Source: Burkholderiales bacterium (lineage in GTDB: Bacteria > Pseudomonadota > Gammaproteobacteria > Burkholderiales > Burkholderiaceae_C). From it: a DNA stretch of 62,461 bases. The position numbers were made by a program, and so were the translations under genes. Shown one piece after another: positions 21,292 to 30,784 of the stretch (positions are counted from its first letter, which is position 1; each line of letters starts with the position of its first letter). The notes under the pieces were generated by a model that saw only the letters and a list, made by a program, of their open reading frames with translations, was not told where the DNA came from and did no database searches. The stretch spans positions 1-62,461 of the forward strand of contig RXJV01000049.1 in NCBI GenBank assembly GCA_003963075.1. Direction: 5' to 3'.

Positions 21292-21800
21292 ACCTCGGTG
21301 CAGACCTGGGCGCTGCGCCCCCAGGCCTGGCAAGGCGCTTCGCGGCACTGCTCTACGAGGGTGTGCTGCTGTTCGGCGTGCTGTTCTTTGCCGGCATGCT
21401 GCACGCGGCGCTTTCAAACCGTCCCCAGGCCACCCAGGACAGCTTGAGCCTGAGCCTGAGCCTGTTCTGCGTGCTCGGCCTGTATTTCGTCGGCTTCTGG
21501 ACGCGTTCGGGCCAGACCCTGGCGATGAAGACCTGGCATCTGCGCGTCATCGACGCGTCTGGCGGCCCGCTCGGCTGGCGTCGCGCCCTGCTGCGCTATC
21601 TGCTGAGCTGGCTGTGGTTCCTGCCCGCGTTGGCCAGCGTCTGGGCTCTGGGTCTGCACGGCGGCGCCGCCATTTTTGGCAGCCTGACCGCTGGCATGCT
21701 GGCCTATCTGCTGATCGCCCGTCTGCACCCGCAGCGACAATTCCTGCATGACCTGCTCAGCGGCTCGCGCGTGATCAGCCAAATTCCCCAGCGTCCATGA
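21288..21800 (+). CDS. RDD family membrane protein
   Basis: 170 residues with the RDD pattern: an N-terminal Arg (LARRFAALLYEGVLLFGVLF) where many family members have R-x-x-A-x-x-x-D, several membrane spans, the loop GQTLAMKTWHLRVIDASGGPLGWRRALLRYLL, and the terminal FLHDLLSGSRVI. RDD proteins are proposed transporters or accessory membrane proteins. It overlaps the DUF3106 stop (ATGA) and its own stop overlaps dgkA (ATGA), so all five genes of the row are coupled. Confidence 0.85.
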   Translation: MNLGADLGAAPPGLARRFAALLYEGVLLFGVLFFAGMLHAALSNRPQATQDSLSLSLSLFCVLGLYFVGFWTRSGQTLAMKTWHLRVIDASGGPLGWRRALLRYLLSWLWFLPALASVWALGLHGGAAIFGSLTAGMLAYLLIARLHPQRQFLHDLLSGSRVISQIPQRP

Positions 21801-22174
21801 GCAACCCCCACAAAGGCCGCACCGGCCTCGACCGCATCATCCACGCGGCAGGCTACTCCTGGGCCGGCCTCAAGGCTGCCTACACCGGCGAGAGCGCCTT
21901 TCGCCAGGAGACCTGGCTCTGCATCATCGCCACGCCGCTGACCTATTGGCTGGCCCAGACCTGGGAGCAGGCGGTCCTCTTGATGGGGTCCCTGCTGCTC
22001 GTGTTGATCGTGGAGCTGCTGAACTCCGCGGTCGAGGCGGTGGTCGACCGCGTGTCCTTCGAGACCCATGAGCTGTCCAAGCGCGCCAAGGACATCGCCA
22101 GCGCCGCCGTGCTGATGGCCCTGCTGCTGGCAGCCGGCGTCTGGAGCGCGGCCATCTGGCAATACCTGCGCTGA
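21797..22174 (+). CDS. dgkA: Diacylglycerol kinase
   Basis: 125 residues, the normal size. A small trimeric inner-membrane kinase that recycles diacylglycerol to phosphatidic acid. The signature ELLNSAVEAVVDR with its catalytic Glu is at about residues 74-86, and the amphipathic N-terminus (GLDRIIHAAGYSWAGLKAAY) is typical. Three membrane helices follow. It is the last gene of the overlapping sigma-factor row, which hints at a link to envelope stress or lipid turnover. Confidence 0.94.
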   Translation: MSNPHKGRTGLDRIIHAAGYSWAGLKAAYTGESAFRQETWLCIIATPLTYWLAQTWEQAVLLMGSLLLVLIVELLNSAVEAVVDRVSFETHELSKRAKDIASAAVLMALLLAAGVWSAAIWQYLR

Positions 22175-22193
22175 GCATGACAAGGTCGGGTCG

Positions 22194-22979
22194 ATGAACA
22201 GGGCCCGTGACTTCACTCGGATCCCCAGCCACGCCGACGGTGTCGAAGCCGTCGTGGCCGACTCGGTGCGGGCCTTCGGCCGCCACATGCATGACGAGTT
22301 CGGCATCGGCCTCATCGAGCGCGGCGCGCAAAAGTCGGCCAGCGGGCGCGGAAGCGTCGAGGCTGGCGCGGGCGACATCATCACCGTCAACCCGGGCGAA
22401 GTGCACGACGGCAAGCCCTTCGATGCCGGCGGCCGTCGCTGGCTCATGCTCTACATCGCACCGCAGCGGCTGCTGGATGCGGTGGCGGATGTCGAACCCG
22501 GCGCCGCTTTCGAATTCACCGCACCGGTCATCCGCGACCGCGTGCTGGCGGCCCGTTTCCGCGCCCTGTTCGACGCTGCGATCTGCGACGACGCGCTGCG
22601 GTTCGAGGCGGCGCTGCTCGTGCTCGCCGCCCGGGTGTTGAGACCAGTGTCGGGCGGTCAGCCGATGGTGAGCGCCACGGTCACGTTGGCGCGCGAACGC
22701 ATGGACGACGAACTTGCCAAGGCGTTCAACCTCGGTGATCTGGCGGCCGAAGCCGGCCTGAGCCGCTACCAGTTTTTGCGCGCCTTCACGCGCCTCACCG
22801 GCCTGCCGCCACACGCCTACTTGCTGCAGCGCCGCGTTCAGCGCGCCCGCCAGCTCGTGCGCGGCGGCCTGCCGCTGGCCGATGCCGCTGCGGCGAGCGG
22901 CTTCGCGGACCAGTCCCACATGACCCGCTGCTTCGTGCGCTGCTTCGGCCTGACGCCGGGCGCATTTGCGCGCCGCTGA
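22194..22979 (+). CDS. AraC family transcriptional regulator
   Basis: 261 residues. The N-terminal cupin-like sensor (HDEFGIGLIERGAQK...DIITVNPGEVHDGKP) is followed by two C-terminal helix-turn-helix units (LAAEAGLSRYQFLRAFTRLTGLPPHAYLLQRRVQRARQLV and AAASGFADQSHMTRCFVRCFGLTPGAF). A LysE-type exporter follows 65 bases later on the same strand; the AraC-LysE pairing is frequent and suggests control of amino acid efflux. Confidence 0.92.
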   Translation: MNRARDFTRIPSHADGVEAVVADSVRAFGRHMHDEFGIGLIERGAQKSASGRGSVEAGAGDIITVNPGEVHDGKPFDAGGRRWLMLYIAPQRLLDAVADVEPGAAFEFTAPVIRDRVLAARFRALFDAAICDDALRFEAALLVLAARVLRPVSGGQPMVSATVTLARERMDDELAKAFNLGDLAAEAGLSRYQFLRAFTRLTGLPPHAYLLQRRVQRARQLVRGGLPLADAAAASGFADQSHMTRCFVRCFGLTPGAFARR

Positions 22980-23044
22980 AATTTCATTCAAGACAACACC
23001 GCTCCCCCGCTGCAGCATGGCCGCTCACAACCCGGAGCGCCTGC

Positions 23045-23656
23045 ATGAACCTCGAATTTCTGACCGTCTCGCTGCTCGTGGTGGCCTCGCCCGGCACCGG
23101 TGCCGCGGTGACCATCGCCACCGGCTTGTCGCGCGGCTCGCGAACCGCTGCGGTCGCGGCACTGGGCTGCACATTGGGCATCGTGCCGCACATGCTGGCG
23201 GCCGTGACCGGCCTGGCCGCGCTGCTGCATGCCAGCGCGCTGGCCTTCGAGACCGTGAAGTTCGCCGGCGTGGCCTACCTGCTCTACCTGGCCTGGACGA
23301 CCTGGCGCGATCAGGGGGTGCTGAGCGTCGCGCCGCAGAGCGCCGGGCGCTCCGATGTCCAGGTCATCCGGCACGCGGTGCTGGTCAACCTGCTCAACCC
23401 CAAGCTGTCGATGTTCTTCCTGGCCTTCTTACCGCAGTTCATCAGTCGGGCTGACAGGGCGCCGACGCTTTCGATGCTGCAACTTTCAGCCATCTTCATG
23501 GCCATGACGTTCGCGGTCTTCGCGCTCTATGGCGTCTTCGCAGCGCGAATGCGCGACCGGGTGCTGGGCAGCCCGACGGTGATGGCCTGGCTGCGGCGCA
23601 GCTTCGCGGCGACCTTCGTCGGGCTGGGCCTGAAGCTTGCCCTCACCGAGCGCTGA
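23045..23656 (+). CDS. LysE/RhtB family translocator
   Basis: 203 residues with about six membrane segments and the family pattern: N-terminal SPGTGAAVTIATGLSRGSRTAAVAALGCTLG, then FKFAGVAYLLYLAW-like (VKFAGVAYLLYLAWTTWRD) and the NLLNPKLSMFFLAFLPQF motif. Such proteins export amino acids or their derivatives. It lies behind an AraC regulator. Substrate unknown. Confidence 0.9.
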   Translation: MNLEFLTVSLLVVASPGTGAAVTIATGLSRGSRTAAVAALGCTLGIVPHMLAAVTGLAALLHASALAFETVKFAGVAYLLYLAWTTWRDQGVLSVAPQSAGRSDVQVIRHAVLVNLLNPKLSMFFLAFLPQFISRADRAPTLSMLQLSAIFMAMTFAVFALYGVFAARMRDRVLGSPTVMAWLRRSFAATFVGLGLKLALTER

Positions 23657-23699
23657 GCGCCTTCGGTCCTGCACGCCGAGCATCGCCCCCGCGCGACAC

Positions 23700-23725
23700 C
23701 GACCCGATGCGATGCATTCGGGTCG
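23700..23725. repeat. Hairpin between convergent lysE and glnB
   Basis: CGACCCGA pairs perfectly with TCGGGTCG over a 10-base loop. No T-run follows on either strand, so it is at best a weak or Rho-assisted terminator or an mRNA-end stabiliser. Confidence 0.4.
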
Positions 23726-23747
23726 CGCCGCTGGGTGAAGGGCGCGC

Positions 23748-24113
<366 letters not shown>

Positions 24114-25778
24114 TTACGCACGGAAGCGCGAGGTGATCGGGTAGCGCCAGTCGCGCCCGAAGCCGCGGTGGGTGATGCGGATGCCCACGGGTGCCTGGCG
24201 GCGCTTGTACTCGTTGATCTTGATCAACCGCGTGACGCGCTCGACGTCCTCCGCCTTGAAGCCGGCCGCCACGATCTCGGCGATGGACTGGTCCTGCTCC
24301 ATGTAGCGGGCCAGGATGGCGTCCAGCACCGCGTAAGGCGGCAGGCTGTCCTCGTCCTTCTGGTCGGGGCGCAGCTCGGCCGACGGCGGGCGGGTGATGA
24401 TGCGGTCCGGGATGATCTCGGGCCCCTGCGCATTGCGCCAGCGCGCGAGGCGGAACACCAGGGTCTTGGCCACGTCCTTGATGACCGCGAAGCCGCCGGC
24501 CATGTCGCCGTAGAGCGTGCAGTAGCCGGTGGCCATCTCGCTCTTGTTGCCGGTGGTCAGCACGATGCTGCCGAACTTGTTGGACAGGGCCATCAACAGG
24601 GTGCCGCGGATGCGGGCCTGGATGTTCTCTTCGGTCGCGTCCAGCGCCAGCCCCTTGAACTCCTCGGCCAGCGTCGCGTTGAAGGCGTCGAACATCGGCA
24701 CGATGCTCATTTCGTCGTAGCGCACGCCCAGGCGCTCGGCCATGTCGCGCGCATCAATCCAGGAAATGTCGGCGGTGTAGGGCGAGGGCATCATCACCGC
24801 CCTCACCTTGTCGGCGCCCAGCGCGTCGACGGCGATGGCCAGCACCAGCGCCGAGTCAATGCCGCCGGACAGACCGATCAGCGCGCCGGGGAAGCCGTTC
24901 TTGCCGAGGTAGTCGCGCACGCCAAGGACCAAGGCCTGCCAGACCTGGGCCTCGAATTCCGGCACCGGCGCGATGCTGCCGGCGAGCCTGCCGTCGGCCA
25001 GGTCGACCACCGCCAGCGCCTCCTCGAACATCGGCGCCCGCAGGGCCAGCTCCCCGCTCGCCTGCACCGCGAAGGACGCGCCGTCGAACACCATCTCGTC
25101 CTGCCCGCCCACGAGGTGGGCGTAGAGCAGCGGCAGCCCGGTCGCGCGGGCGCGCTCGGCCATGCGGGCTTCGCGCTCTTCCACCTTGCCGATGTGGAAG
25201 GGCGAGGCATTGATGACGCACAACAGCGCCGCCCCGGCCGCCTTCGCGGCGGCGGCCGGCTCCTCGAACCAGGCGTCCTCGCAGATCAGCAGGCCGACCC
25301 GCGTGCCCTTCACGTCGACGACGACGGCGCCCTGGCCCGCATCGCGTCCCGAGCAGAAGTAGCGCCGCTCGTCGAACACCTGGTAGTTGGGCAGCTCCCG
25401 CTTGGCATACGTCGCAATGACCTGCCCGCCGGCCAGCACCGAGGCCGCGTTCAAGCAGGGCGGCAACGACCAGCTGCGCTCGCGCACCGCGCCATCCGCC
25501 CGTGCCTGTGGGTGGCCGACGACGACATGCAGGCCCGGCAGCCCGGCCAGCTCGGCGGCGATGCGCTGCAGCTGCTGTTCGCAGGCGGCCAGGAAGGCCG
25601 GGCGCAGCAGCAGGTCCTCCGGCGGGTAGCCGCACAGGGCCAGCTCCGGCGTGACGACCAGATCAACCCCAGCCCGGTGCGCCTCGCGCGCTTGGGCAAT
25701 GATGCGGTCCGCATTGCCCGCCAGATCGCCGACGACGACATTGATCTGGGCCAGGGCAATCTTCAAGGGCGAGGACAT
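24114..25778 (-). CDS. nadE: Glutamine-dependent NAD+ synthetase
   Basis: 554 residues, two domains. The N-terminal nitrilase-like glutaminase (KIALAQINVVVGDLAGNADRI, catalytic Glu in TPELALCGYPPEDLL, Lys in AKRELPNYQVFDE, Cys in LLICEDAWFEEP) supplies ammonia. The C-terminal synthetase carries the ATP-pyrophosphatase loop LIGLSGGIDSALVLAIAVDALG and TTGNKSEMATGYCTLYGD. Start MSSPLKIALAQ at 25778 is the family start. The ATG shares two bases with the divergent acetyltransferase start (CATG). Together with glnB it forms the conserved nadE-glnB unit. Confidence 0.96.
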   Translation of the reverse strand: MSSPLKIALAQINVVVGDLAGNADRIIAQAREAHRAGVDLVVTPELALCGYPPEDLLLRPAFLAACEQQLQRIAAELAGLPGLHVVVGHPQARADGAVRERSWSLPPCLNAASVLAGGQVIATYAKRELPNYQVFDERRYFCSGRDAGQGAVVVDVKGTRVGLLICEDAWFEEPAAAAKAAGAALLCVINASPFHIGKVEEREARMAERARATGLPLLYAHLVGGQDEMVFDGASFAVQASGELALRAPMFEEALAVVDLADGRLAGSIAPVPEFEAQVWQALVLGVRDYLGKNGFPGALIGLSGGIDSALVLAIAVDALGADKVRAVMMPSPYTADISWIDARDMAERLGVRYDEMSIVPMFDAFNATLAEEFKGLALDATEENIQARIRGTLLMALSNKFGSIVLTTGNKSEMATGYCTLYGDMAGGFAVIKDVAKTLVFRLARWRNAQGPEIIPDRIITRPPSAELRPDQKDEDSLPPYAVLDAILARYMEQDQSIAEIVAAGFKAEDVERVTRLIKINEYKRRQAPVGIRITHRGFGRDWRYPITSRFRA

Positions 25779-26970
25779 GGGCGACAGCACTTCAGCGATG
25801 GACGAGACCGGCATTGTCATTCGGGTCGACGACAGGCCCGAAGCGCTGCCGCAAGACCACTGGGACGCCCTGCTTGCTGCCCAGGCCCGCCCCACGCCCT
25901 TCATGCGCCTGGCCTATCTGCGTGCCCTGCATGCCAGCGGCAGCGCGACGGCCTCGACCGGCTGGCAGCCGCAGTTCGTGTCGCTGTGGCGCGGCGGCGC
26001 GCTGATCGCGGCCTGCCCCGCCTGGCTCAAGAGCCACAGCTATGGCGAGTATGTGTTCGACTGGGCCTGGGCCGACGCCTACCACCGCCACGGCCTGAGC
26101 TACTACCCCAAGCTGCTGGTGGCCGTGCCGTTCACGCCGGTGCCCGGCAGCCGCCTGCTGGCCGTGGACGACGAGGCCCGCGCCCTGCTCGCCCAGGCCC
26201 TGCGGGCGCTGGCGCGCGAAACCGCGGCCTCGTCCCTGCACGTGCTGTTCGGCGACCCGGCCGACCAGGCCGCCCTCGCCGCGGCCGGCTGCAGCGCGCG
26301 GGCCGGTGTGCAGTTCCACTGGACGGCCGAGGGCGATGCCGACTTCACGGCCTTCCTGGCCCGGCTACACCGCGACAAGCGCAAGAAGATCCAGCAGGAG
26401 CAACGGCGCGTGCGTGAGGCCGGCGTCAGCTTCGACATCCGCGAGGGCGCGGCCATCACCGGCGAGGACTGGGACTACTTTTATCGCTGCTATCAGCAGA
26501 CCTACCGCGAGCACCACAGCAGGCCTTACCTGAGCCGCGATTTCTTCGCTCGCATGGCGGCCGAGATGCCCGAGCACTGGTTGCTGTTCACGGCAGTGCG
26601 AGAAGGCGAGCGTGTCGCCACGTCGCTGATCGTGCTGGACCCCGCCCGCCGTGCCGCCTTCGGCCGCTACTGGGGCGCCACCGCACACATCCCCTGCCTG
26701 CACTTCGACGCCTGCTACTACCAGCCCCTGGCCTGGTGCATCGCCCACGGCTACAAGCGCTTCGAGGGTGGCGCCCAGGGCGAGCACAAGATGGCGCGCG
26801 GGCTGATGCCCACGCCCACCGCGTCCAGCCACTGGCTGGCCCACCCGGCCTTTGCCGATGCGGTCAACGACTTCCTGGCCCGCGAGGGCGAGGCAATGGC
26901 GGGCTATATGGACGAACTCAACGAACACGCGCCCTTCAAAGCAAAAGACGCCGCAGATGCGGCGTCTTGA
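25777..26970 (+). CDS. GNAT/FemAB-like N-acyltransferase family protein
   Basis: About 397 residues of the FemAB-like/DUF482 acyltransferase family, common in proteobacteria and of unknown substrate. Landmarks are HWDALLAAQARPTPFMRLAYLRALHAS, KSHSYGEYVFDWAWADAYHRHGLSYYPKLLVAVPFTPVPG and the C-terminal YKRFEGGAQGEHKMARGLMPTPTASSHWL. AAGGG before the ATG at 25777 supports that start; MDETGIVIRV at 25798 is an alternative. Its 3' end contains the hairpin that terminates the convergent ppa gene, encoded here as KDAADAAS. Confidence 0.85.
   Translation: MGDSTSAMDETGIVIRVDDRPEALPQDHWDALLAAQARPTPFMRLAYLRALHASGSATASTGWQPQFVSLWRGGALIAACPAWLKSHSYGEYVFDWAWADAYHRHGLSYYPKLLVAVPFTPVPGSRLLAVDDEARALLAQALRALARETAASSLHVLFGDPADQAALAAAGCSARAGVQFHWTAEGDADFTAFLARLHRDKRKKIQQEQRRVREAGVSFDIREGAAITGEDWDYFYRCYQQTYREHHSRPYLSRDFFARMAAEMPEHWLLFTAVREGERVATSLIVLDPARRAAFGRYWGATAHIPCLHFDACYYQPLAWCIAHGYKRFEGGAQGEHKMARGLMPTPTASSHWLAHPAFADAVNDFLAREGEAMAGYMDELNEHAPFKAKDAADAAS
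26945..26968 (-). terminator. Terminator of ppa, embedded in the convergent coding sequence
   Basis: Perfect 10-bp stem AAGACGCCGC/GCGGCGTCTT with a 4-base loop; on the minus strand it runs into TTTTGCTTT. It lies 20 bases after the ppa stop and inside the last codons of the acyltransferase gene. There is no T-run on the plus strand. Confidence 0.85.
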
Positions 26971-26988
26971 GCGCGGCTGGCCGGCCGA

Positions 26989-27519
26989 TCAGGCCTTGGC
27001 GTAATTGGCCATGCCGTCGGTGATTTCCTTCTTGGCGGCGTCAACGCCTTCCCAGCCCTTGACCTTGACCCACTTGCCGGCTTCGAGGTCCTTGTAGTGC
27101 TCGAAGAAGTGCTGGATGGCCTTGATGCGCATCGGGTTCACGTCCTCGATCTTCTGCCAGTGGTCGTACATCGGCAGGATCTTGCTGGTCGGCACGGCCA
27201 GCAGCTTGGCGTCGCCACCGGCTTCGTCGTCCATCATCAGCACGCCCAGCGGCCGGCAGGTCACGACGACGCCCGGCGACAGCGCGAACGGGGTGATGAC
27301 CAGCACGTCCACCGGGTCGCCGTCGTCCGCCAGCGTCCTCGGGATGTAGCCGTAATTGCACGGGTAGTACATCGGCGTGGTCAGGAAGCGGTCCACGAAC
27401 AGCGCGCCGCTGTCCTTGTCGACCTCGTACTTGATCGGGTCGGCGTTCATCGGGATCTCGATGATCACGTTGAATTCATCGGGCGCCTTGGCGCCAGGGG
27501 TCACGTTGTGCAGGCTCAT
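26989..27519 (-). CDS. ppa: Inorganic pyrophosphatase (soluble)
   Basis: 176 residues, family I. Hydrolyses pyrophosphate in the cytoplasm. Signature residues include [50 protein letters not shown] (metal-binding Asp cluster) and VPTSKILP, then the C-terminal helix with [23 protein letters not shown] at 27519. A TAGAAT -10-like box at 27549-27554 lies about 30 bases upstream. It is divergent from the membrane pyrophosphatase hppA, separated by 147 bases. Confidence 0.97.
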   Translation of the reverse strand: MSLHNVTPGAKAPDEFNVIIEIPMNADPIKYEVDKDSGALFVDRFLTTPMYYPCNYGYIPRTLADDGDPVDVLVITPFALSPGVVVTCRPLGVLMMDDEAGGDAKLLAVPTSKILPMYDHWQKIEDVNPMRIKAIQHFFEHYKDLEAGKWVKVKGWEGVDAAKKEITDGMANYAKA

Positions 27520-27666
27520 GGTCGTTCTTGGGGCTAAGGAAAACCCGCATTCTAGGTTTGCTGGTAAACGCTCAGCTGACGCCAGCGACCCCGCCTTTAA
27601 GCTCCGCCGCGCAGGCCCCGCAGCCCGCTGGGCCGGACCAACACACGCACCTGAGGAGACTTGTTC

Positions 27667-29847
27667 ATGTCGACGGAGATGGCGCTGTATTTCGCGCTGG
27701 CCTGCGGCCTCGCGGCCGTTCTTTATGGCTTCATTCAACGAAGCTGGATCCTGAGTCAGGACGCGGGCAATGCCCGCATGCAGGAGATCGCGGCAGCGAT
27801 CCAGCAGGGTGCCGCCGCCTACCTGGGCCGGCAGTACCGCACCATCGCCATCGTCGGCGTCGTGCTGGCGATCGCGATCGCGGTGTCGGGCCTGGGCACG
27901 ACAACGGCCGTCGGCTTCGTCGTCGGCGCGGTGCTGTCGGGCATCTGCGGCTTCATCGGCATGAACATCTCGGTGCGCGCCAATGTGCGCACCGCGCAGG
28001 CCGCGTCCAAGGGCATCGGCCCGGCGCTGGACGTGGCCTTCAAGGGCGGCGCCATCACCGGCATGCTGGTGGTGGGCCTGGGCCTGCTGGGCGTCGGCGG
28101 CTTCTACATGGCCATCGGCGGCGGGCATGACAGCGCCACGCTCAAGCCCATGCTCGGCCTGGCCTTCGGCTCCTCGCTGATCTCGATCTTCGCCCGCCTG
28201 GGCGGCGGCATCTTCACCAAGGGCGCCGATGTCGGCGCCGACCTGGTGGGCAAGGTGGAAGCCGGCATCCCGGAGGACGACCCACGCAACCCGGCGGTGA
28301 TTGCCGACAACGTGGGCGACAACGTCGGCGACTGCGCCGGCATGGCGGCCGACCTGTTCGAGACCTATGCCGTCACGCTGATCGCCGCGATGGCCCTGGG
28401 CGCGCTGATGGTGCTGGGCGACGCGGCCCAGTCCGGCGTCATCTACCCGCTCGCACTCGGCGGCGTGTCCATCATCGCGTCCATCATCGGCTGCTTCTTC
28501 GTCAAGGCCAGCGACGGCATGAAGAACGTGATGCCGGCGCTCTACAAGGGCCTGATCGTGGCCGGCGTGCTGAGCCTGATCGCCTTCTACTTCGTCACCA
28601 AGGCCATGTTCCCCGGCGAGGTGCAACTGGCCGGCGGCGCCACCACCAGCGCGACGGCCCTGTTCGGCGCCTGCACGGTGGGCCTGGTTCTGACCGCCGC
28701 GATGGTGTGGATCACCGAGTACTACACCGGCACGCAATACCACCCGGTGCAGCACGTGGCGCAAGCCTCCACCACCGGCCACGGCACCAATGTCATCGCC
28801 GGCCTCGGCGTGTCGATGAAGTCCACCGCCTGGCCGGTGCTCTTCGTCTGCGCGGCCATCTTCGCGGCCTTCAAGCTCGCCGGCCTGTACGGCATCGCGG
28901 TCGCGGCCACCTCCATGCTCAGCATGGCCGGCATCATCGTCGCGCTGGACGCCTACGGCCCCATCACCGACAACGCCGGCGGCATTGCCGAGATGGCCGA
29001 GCTGCCCGCCAGCGTGCGCGACATCACCGACCCGCTGGACGCCGTGGGCAACACCACCAAGGCCGTCACCAAGGGCTATGCCATCGGCTCGGCCGGCCTC
29101 GCGGCGCTGGTGCTGTTTGCCGACTACACCCATGCGCTGGAGGCCCGCGGCGCCCATGTCAGCTTCGACCTGTCGGACTACAAGGTCATCCTCGGCCTCT
29201 TCATCGGTGGCCTGATCCCCTACCTGTTCGGCGCGATGGCGATGGAGGCCGTCGGCCGTGCGGCCGGGGCCGTCGTCGTCGAGGTGCGCAAGCAGTTCGC
29301 CGACGGGGCCATCATGGCCGGCCAGCGCAAGCCTGACTACAGCGCCGCGGTCGACATGCTGACCACCGCCGCGATCAAGGAAATGATCGTGCCCTCGCTG
29401 CTGCCTGTGGCGGCGCCCATCATCGTCGGCCTCACGCTCGGCCCGGCGGCCCTGGGCGGCCTGCTGATGGGCACCATCGTGACCGGCCTCTTCGTCGGCA
29501 TCAGCATGTGCACCGGCGGCGGCGCCTGGGACAACGCCAAGAAGCTCATCGAGGAAGGCTTCACCGACGACAAGGGCGTGCTGCACAAGAAGGGCAGCGA
29601 CGCGCACAAGGCCGCCGTCACCGGCGACACCGTGGGCGACCCCTACAAGGACACCGCCGGCCCCGCCGTGAACCCGCTGATCAAGATCATCAACATCGTG
29701 GCCCTGCTGATCGTGCCGCTGCTGCCGCTGCCGGCTGGCAGCAAGCCGCCCGAGCCCCTGCCCGCCCCGGCTGCCGCGGTCGCGGCCAGCGAACCGGCAC
29801 CGGCCGCCACCGCGGCGCAGGCGCCTGCCTCGGCGGCATCGCAATAA
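27667..29847 (+). CDS. hppA: Proton-translocating membrane pyrophosphatase
   Basis: About 726 residues with some 16 membrane segments. Couples pyrophosphate hydrolysis to proton pumping. The catalytic motif [47 protein letters not shown] region is intact (about residues 185-230). In the GNTTKA motif the Lys in place of Ala marks the potassium-independent class by the known A/K rule. The C-terminal 40 residues ([30 protein letters not shown]) are an unusual Ala/Pro extension beyond the last helix. Start ATG at 27667, with GAGGAG upstream. A strong terminator follows. Confidence 0.96.
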   Translation: MSTEMALYFALACGLAAVLYGFIQRSWILSQDAGNARMQEIAAAIQQGAAAYLGRQYRTIAIVGVVLAIAIAVSGLGTTTAVGFVVGAVLSGICGFIGMNISVRANVRTAQAASKGIGPALDVAFKGGAITGMLVVGLGLLGVGGFYMAIGGGHDSATLKPMLGLAFGSSLISIFARLGGGIFTKGADVGADLVGKVEAGIPEDDPRNPAVIADNVGDNVGDCAGMAADLFETYAVTLIAAMALGALMVLGDAAQSGVIYPLALGGVSIIASIIGCFFVKASDGMKNVMPALYKGLIVAGVLSLIAFYFVTKAMFPGEVQLAGGATTSATALFGACTVGLVLTAAMVWITEYYTGTQYHPVQHVAQASTTGHGTNVIAGLGVSMKSTAWPVLFVCAAIFAAFKLAGLYGIAVAATSMLSMAGIIVALDAYGPITDNAGGIAEMAELPASVRDITDPLDAVGNTTKAVTKGYAIGSAGLAALVLFADYTHALEARGAHVSFDLSDYKVILGLFIGGLIPYLFGAMAMEAVGRAAGAVVVEVRKQFADGAIMAGQRKPDYSAAVDMLTTAAIKEMIVPSLLPVAAPIIVGLTLGPAALGGLLMGTIVTGLFVGISMCTGGGAWDNAKKLIEEGFTDDKGVLHKKGSDAHKAAVTGDTVGDPYKDTAGPAVNPLIKIINIVALLIVPLLPLPAGSKPPEPLPAPAAAVAASEPAPAATAAQAPASAASQ

Positions 29848-29863
29848 TCAACCCCGGCATGGC

Positions 29864-29898
29864 GGCCCGAGACATCTGCTGTCTCGGGCCGTTTTTTT
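29864..29898 (+). terminator. Rho-independent terminator of hppA
   Basis: Perfect 11-bp stem GGCCCGAGACA/TGTCTCGGGCC with a 5-base loop followed by GTTTTTTT. Confidence 0.95.
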
Positions 29899-29917
29899 AG
29901 GGCCGTGCCACGGCAGA

Positions 29918-30778
29918 ATGTCTGCCATGGCGAGCATGGCGATCACAAGGCACGACCTGACGCGGCGGCGCGAGCAGTTGCAGGACCTGCAGCGCTACCT
30001 GGCCGTGCTGGAGGCCGACCACGACGGCGCCCGCGCCAAGCTGCTCGGCTTCCGCCAGCGCTACCTCGAAGCCCTCGGCCCCCTGATGCGCGAGCTCGAC
30101 GAGATCGAAGCCCAGCTCCACCAGGCCACGGCACTGCTCGGCGAGGCGCTCAAGCGCCAGGGCGTCGAGGTGCCGATGTCGGCCCCCCCGCGCGGCCGGA
30201 CCTGGCCGGACATCCCGCCGCTGCCCGACGCGACGCCGCTGCCGCCGGAGCCCACCGGCCCGCTGACCGACCTGCCACCGCCCAGCCTCAAGACGCTCTA
30301 CCGCCGCGCGGCGATGCGCTTCCACCCAGATCTCGCACCCTCCGGCCCGGAGCGCGAGGTGTGCGAGCAACGCATGATGATCGTCAACGAGGCCTATGCC
30401 GGCGGCGACCGCGGCAAGCTGGAGAGTCTGCTGCTGGCCGCGGGTGAATTGCCCGAGAAGGTCGTCGGCGGCCCGGCTGACGCCGTGCGGGCCTGGCTTG
30501 GCCTGTGCGAACACATGGTGCAGGGCCGCATCCGGGTCGTGCAGGCGCAGATGGCGCTGCTGCAGTCGCATCAGATGCACGAGCTGCACATCGCGGTGGA
30601 GCGCGCCGAGGTGGGCGGCATGCGTCCGCTGGACATCATGGCCGCCCGGCTCCGGGCCCAGATCACCGAGCGCCGGCAGGAGCTCTACATCGGCGAGCGC
30701 GTCGGCGGCGACGCGAAGCTGGCCGCCGACTTCCTGCGCAAGCGCTACCAGCGCCTGACCGGCCTGGGCCTGGGCTGA
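29918..30778 (+). CDS. J-domain-like protein, function unknown
   Basis: 286 residues, soluble, no signal. The N-terminal 80 residues are charged and helical (coiled-coil-like), then a Pro-rich linker (about 87-121). Then LKTLYRRAAMRFHPDLAPSGPEREVCEQRMMIVNEAYAGGD (about 124-165) looks like helices II-III of a J domain with the HPD tripeptide at 136-138. This suggests an Hsp70 (DnaK) cochaperone. The C-terminal part is helical with no family I recognise. Start codons at 29918, 29927 and 29936 are all possible. It converges on the small gene of the kinase operon with 6 bases between. Confidence 0.65.
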   Translation: MSAMASMAITRHDLTRRREQLQDLQRYLAVLEADHDGARAKLLGFRQRYLEALGPLMRELDEIEAQLHQATALLGEALKRQGVEVPMSAPPRGRTWPDIPPLPDATPLPPEPTGPLTDLPPPSLKTLYRRAAMRFHPDLAPSGPEREVCEQRMMIVNEAYAGGDRGKLESLLLAAGELPEKVVGGPADAVRAWLGLCEHMVQGRIRVVQAQMALLQSHQMHELHIAVERAEVGGMRPLDIMAARLRAQITERRQELYIGERVGGDAKLAADFLRKRYQRLTGLGLG

Positions 30779-30784
30779 GAACGC

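Noticed and set aside
26989-29844. A 951-codon open frame on the minus strand running across hppA
   Set aside because: The part above 27519 is the antisense of hppA and has no family features; only the end, ppa, is real. Long antisense frames are expected at this GC content.
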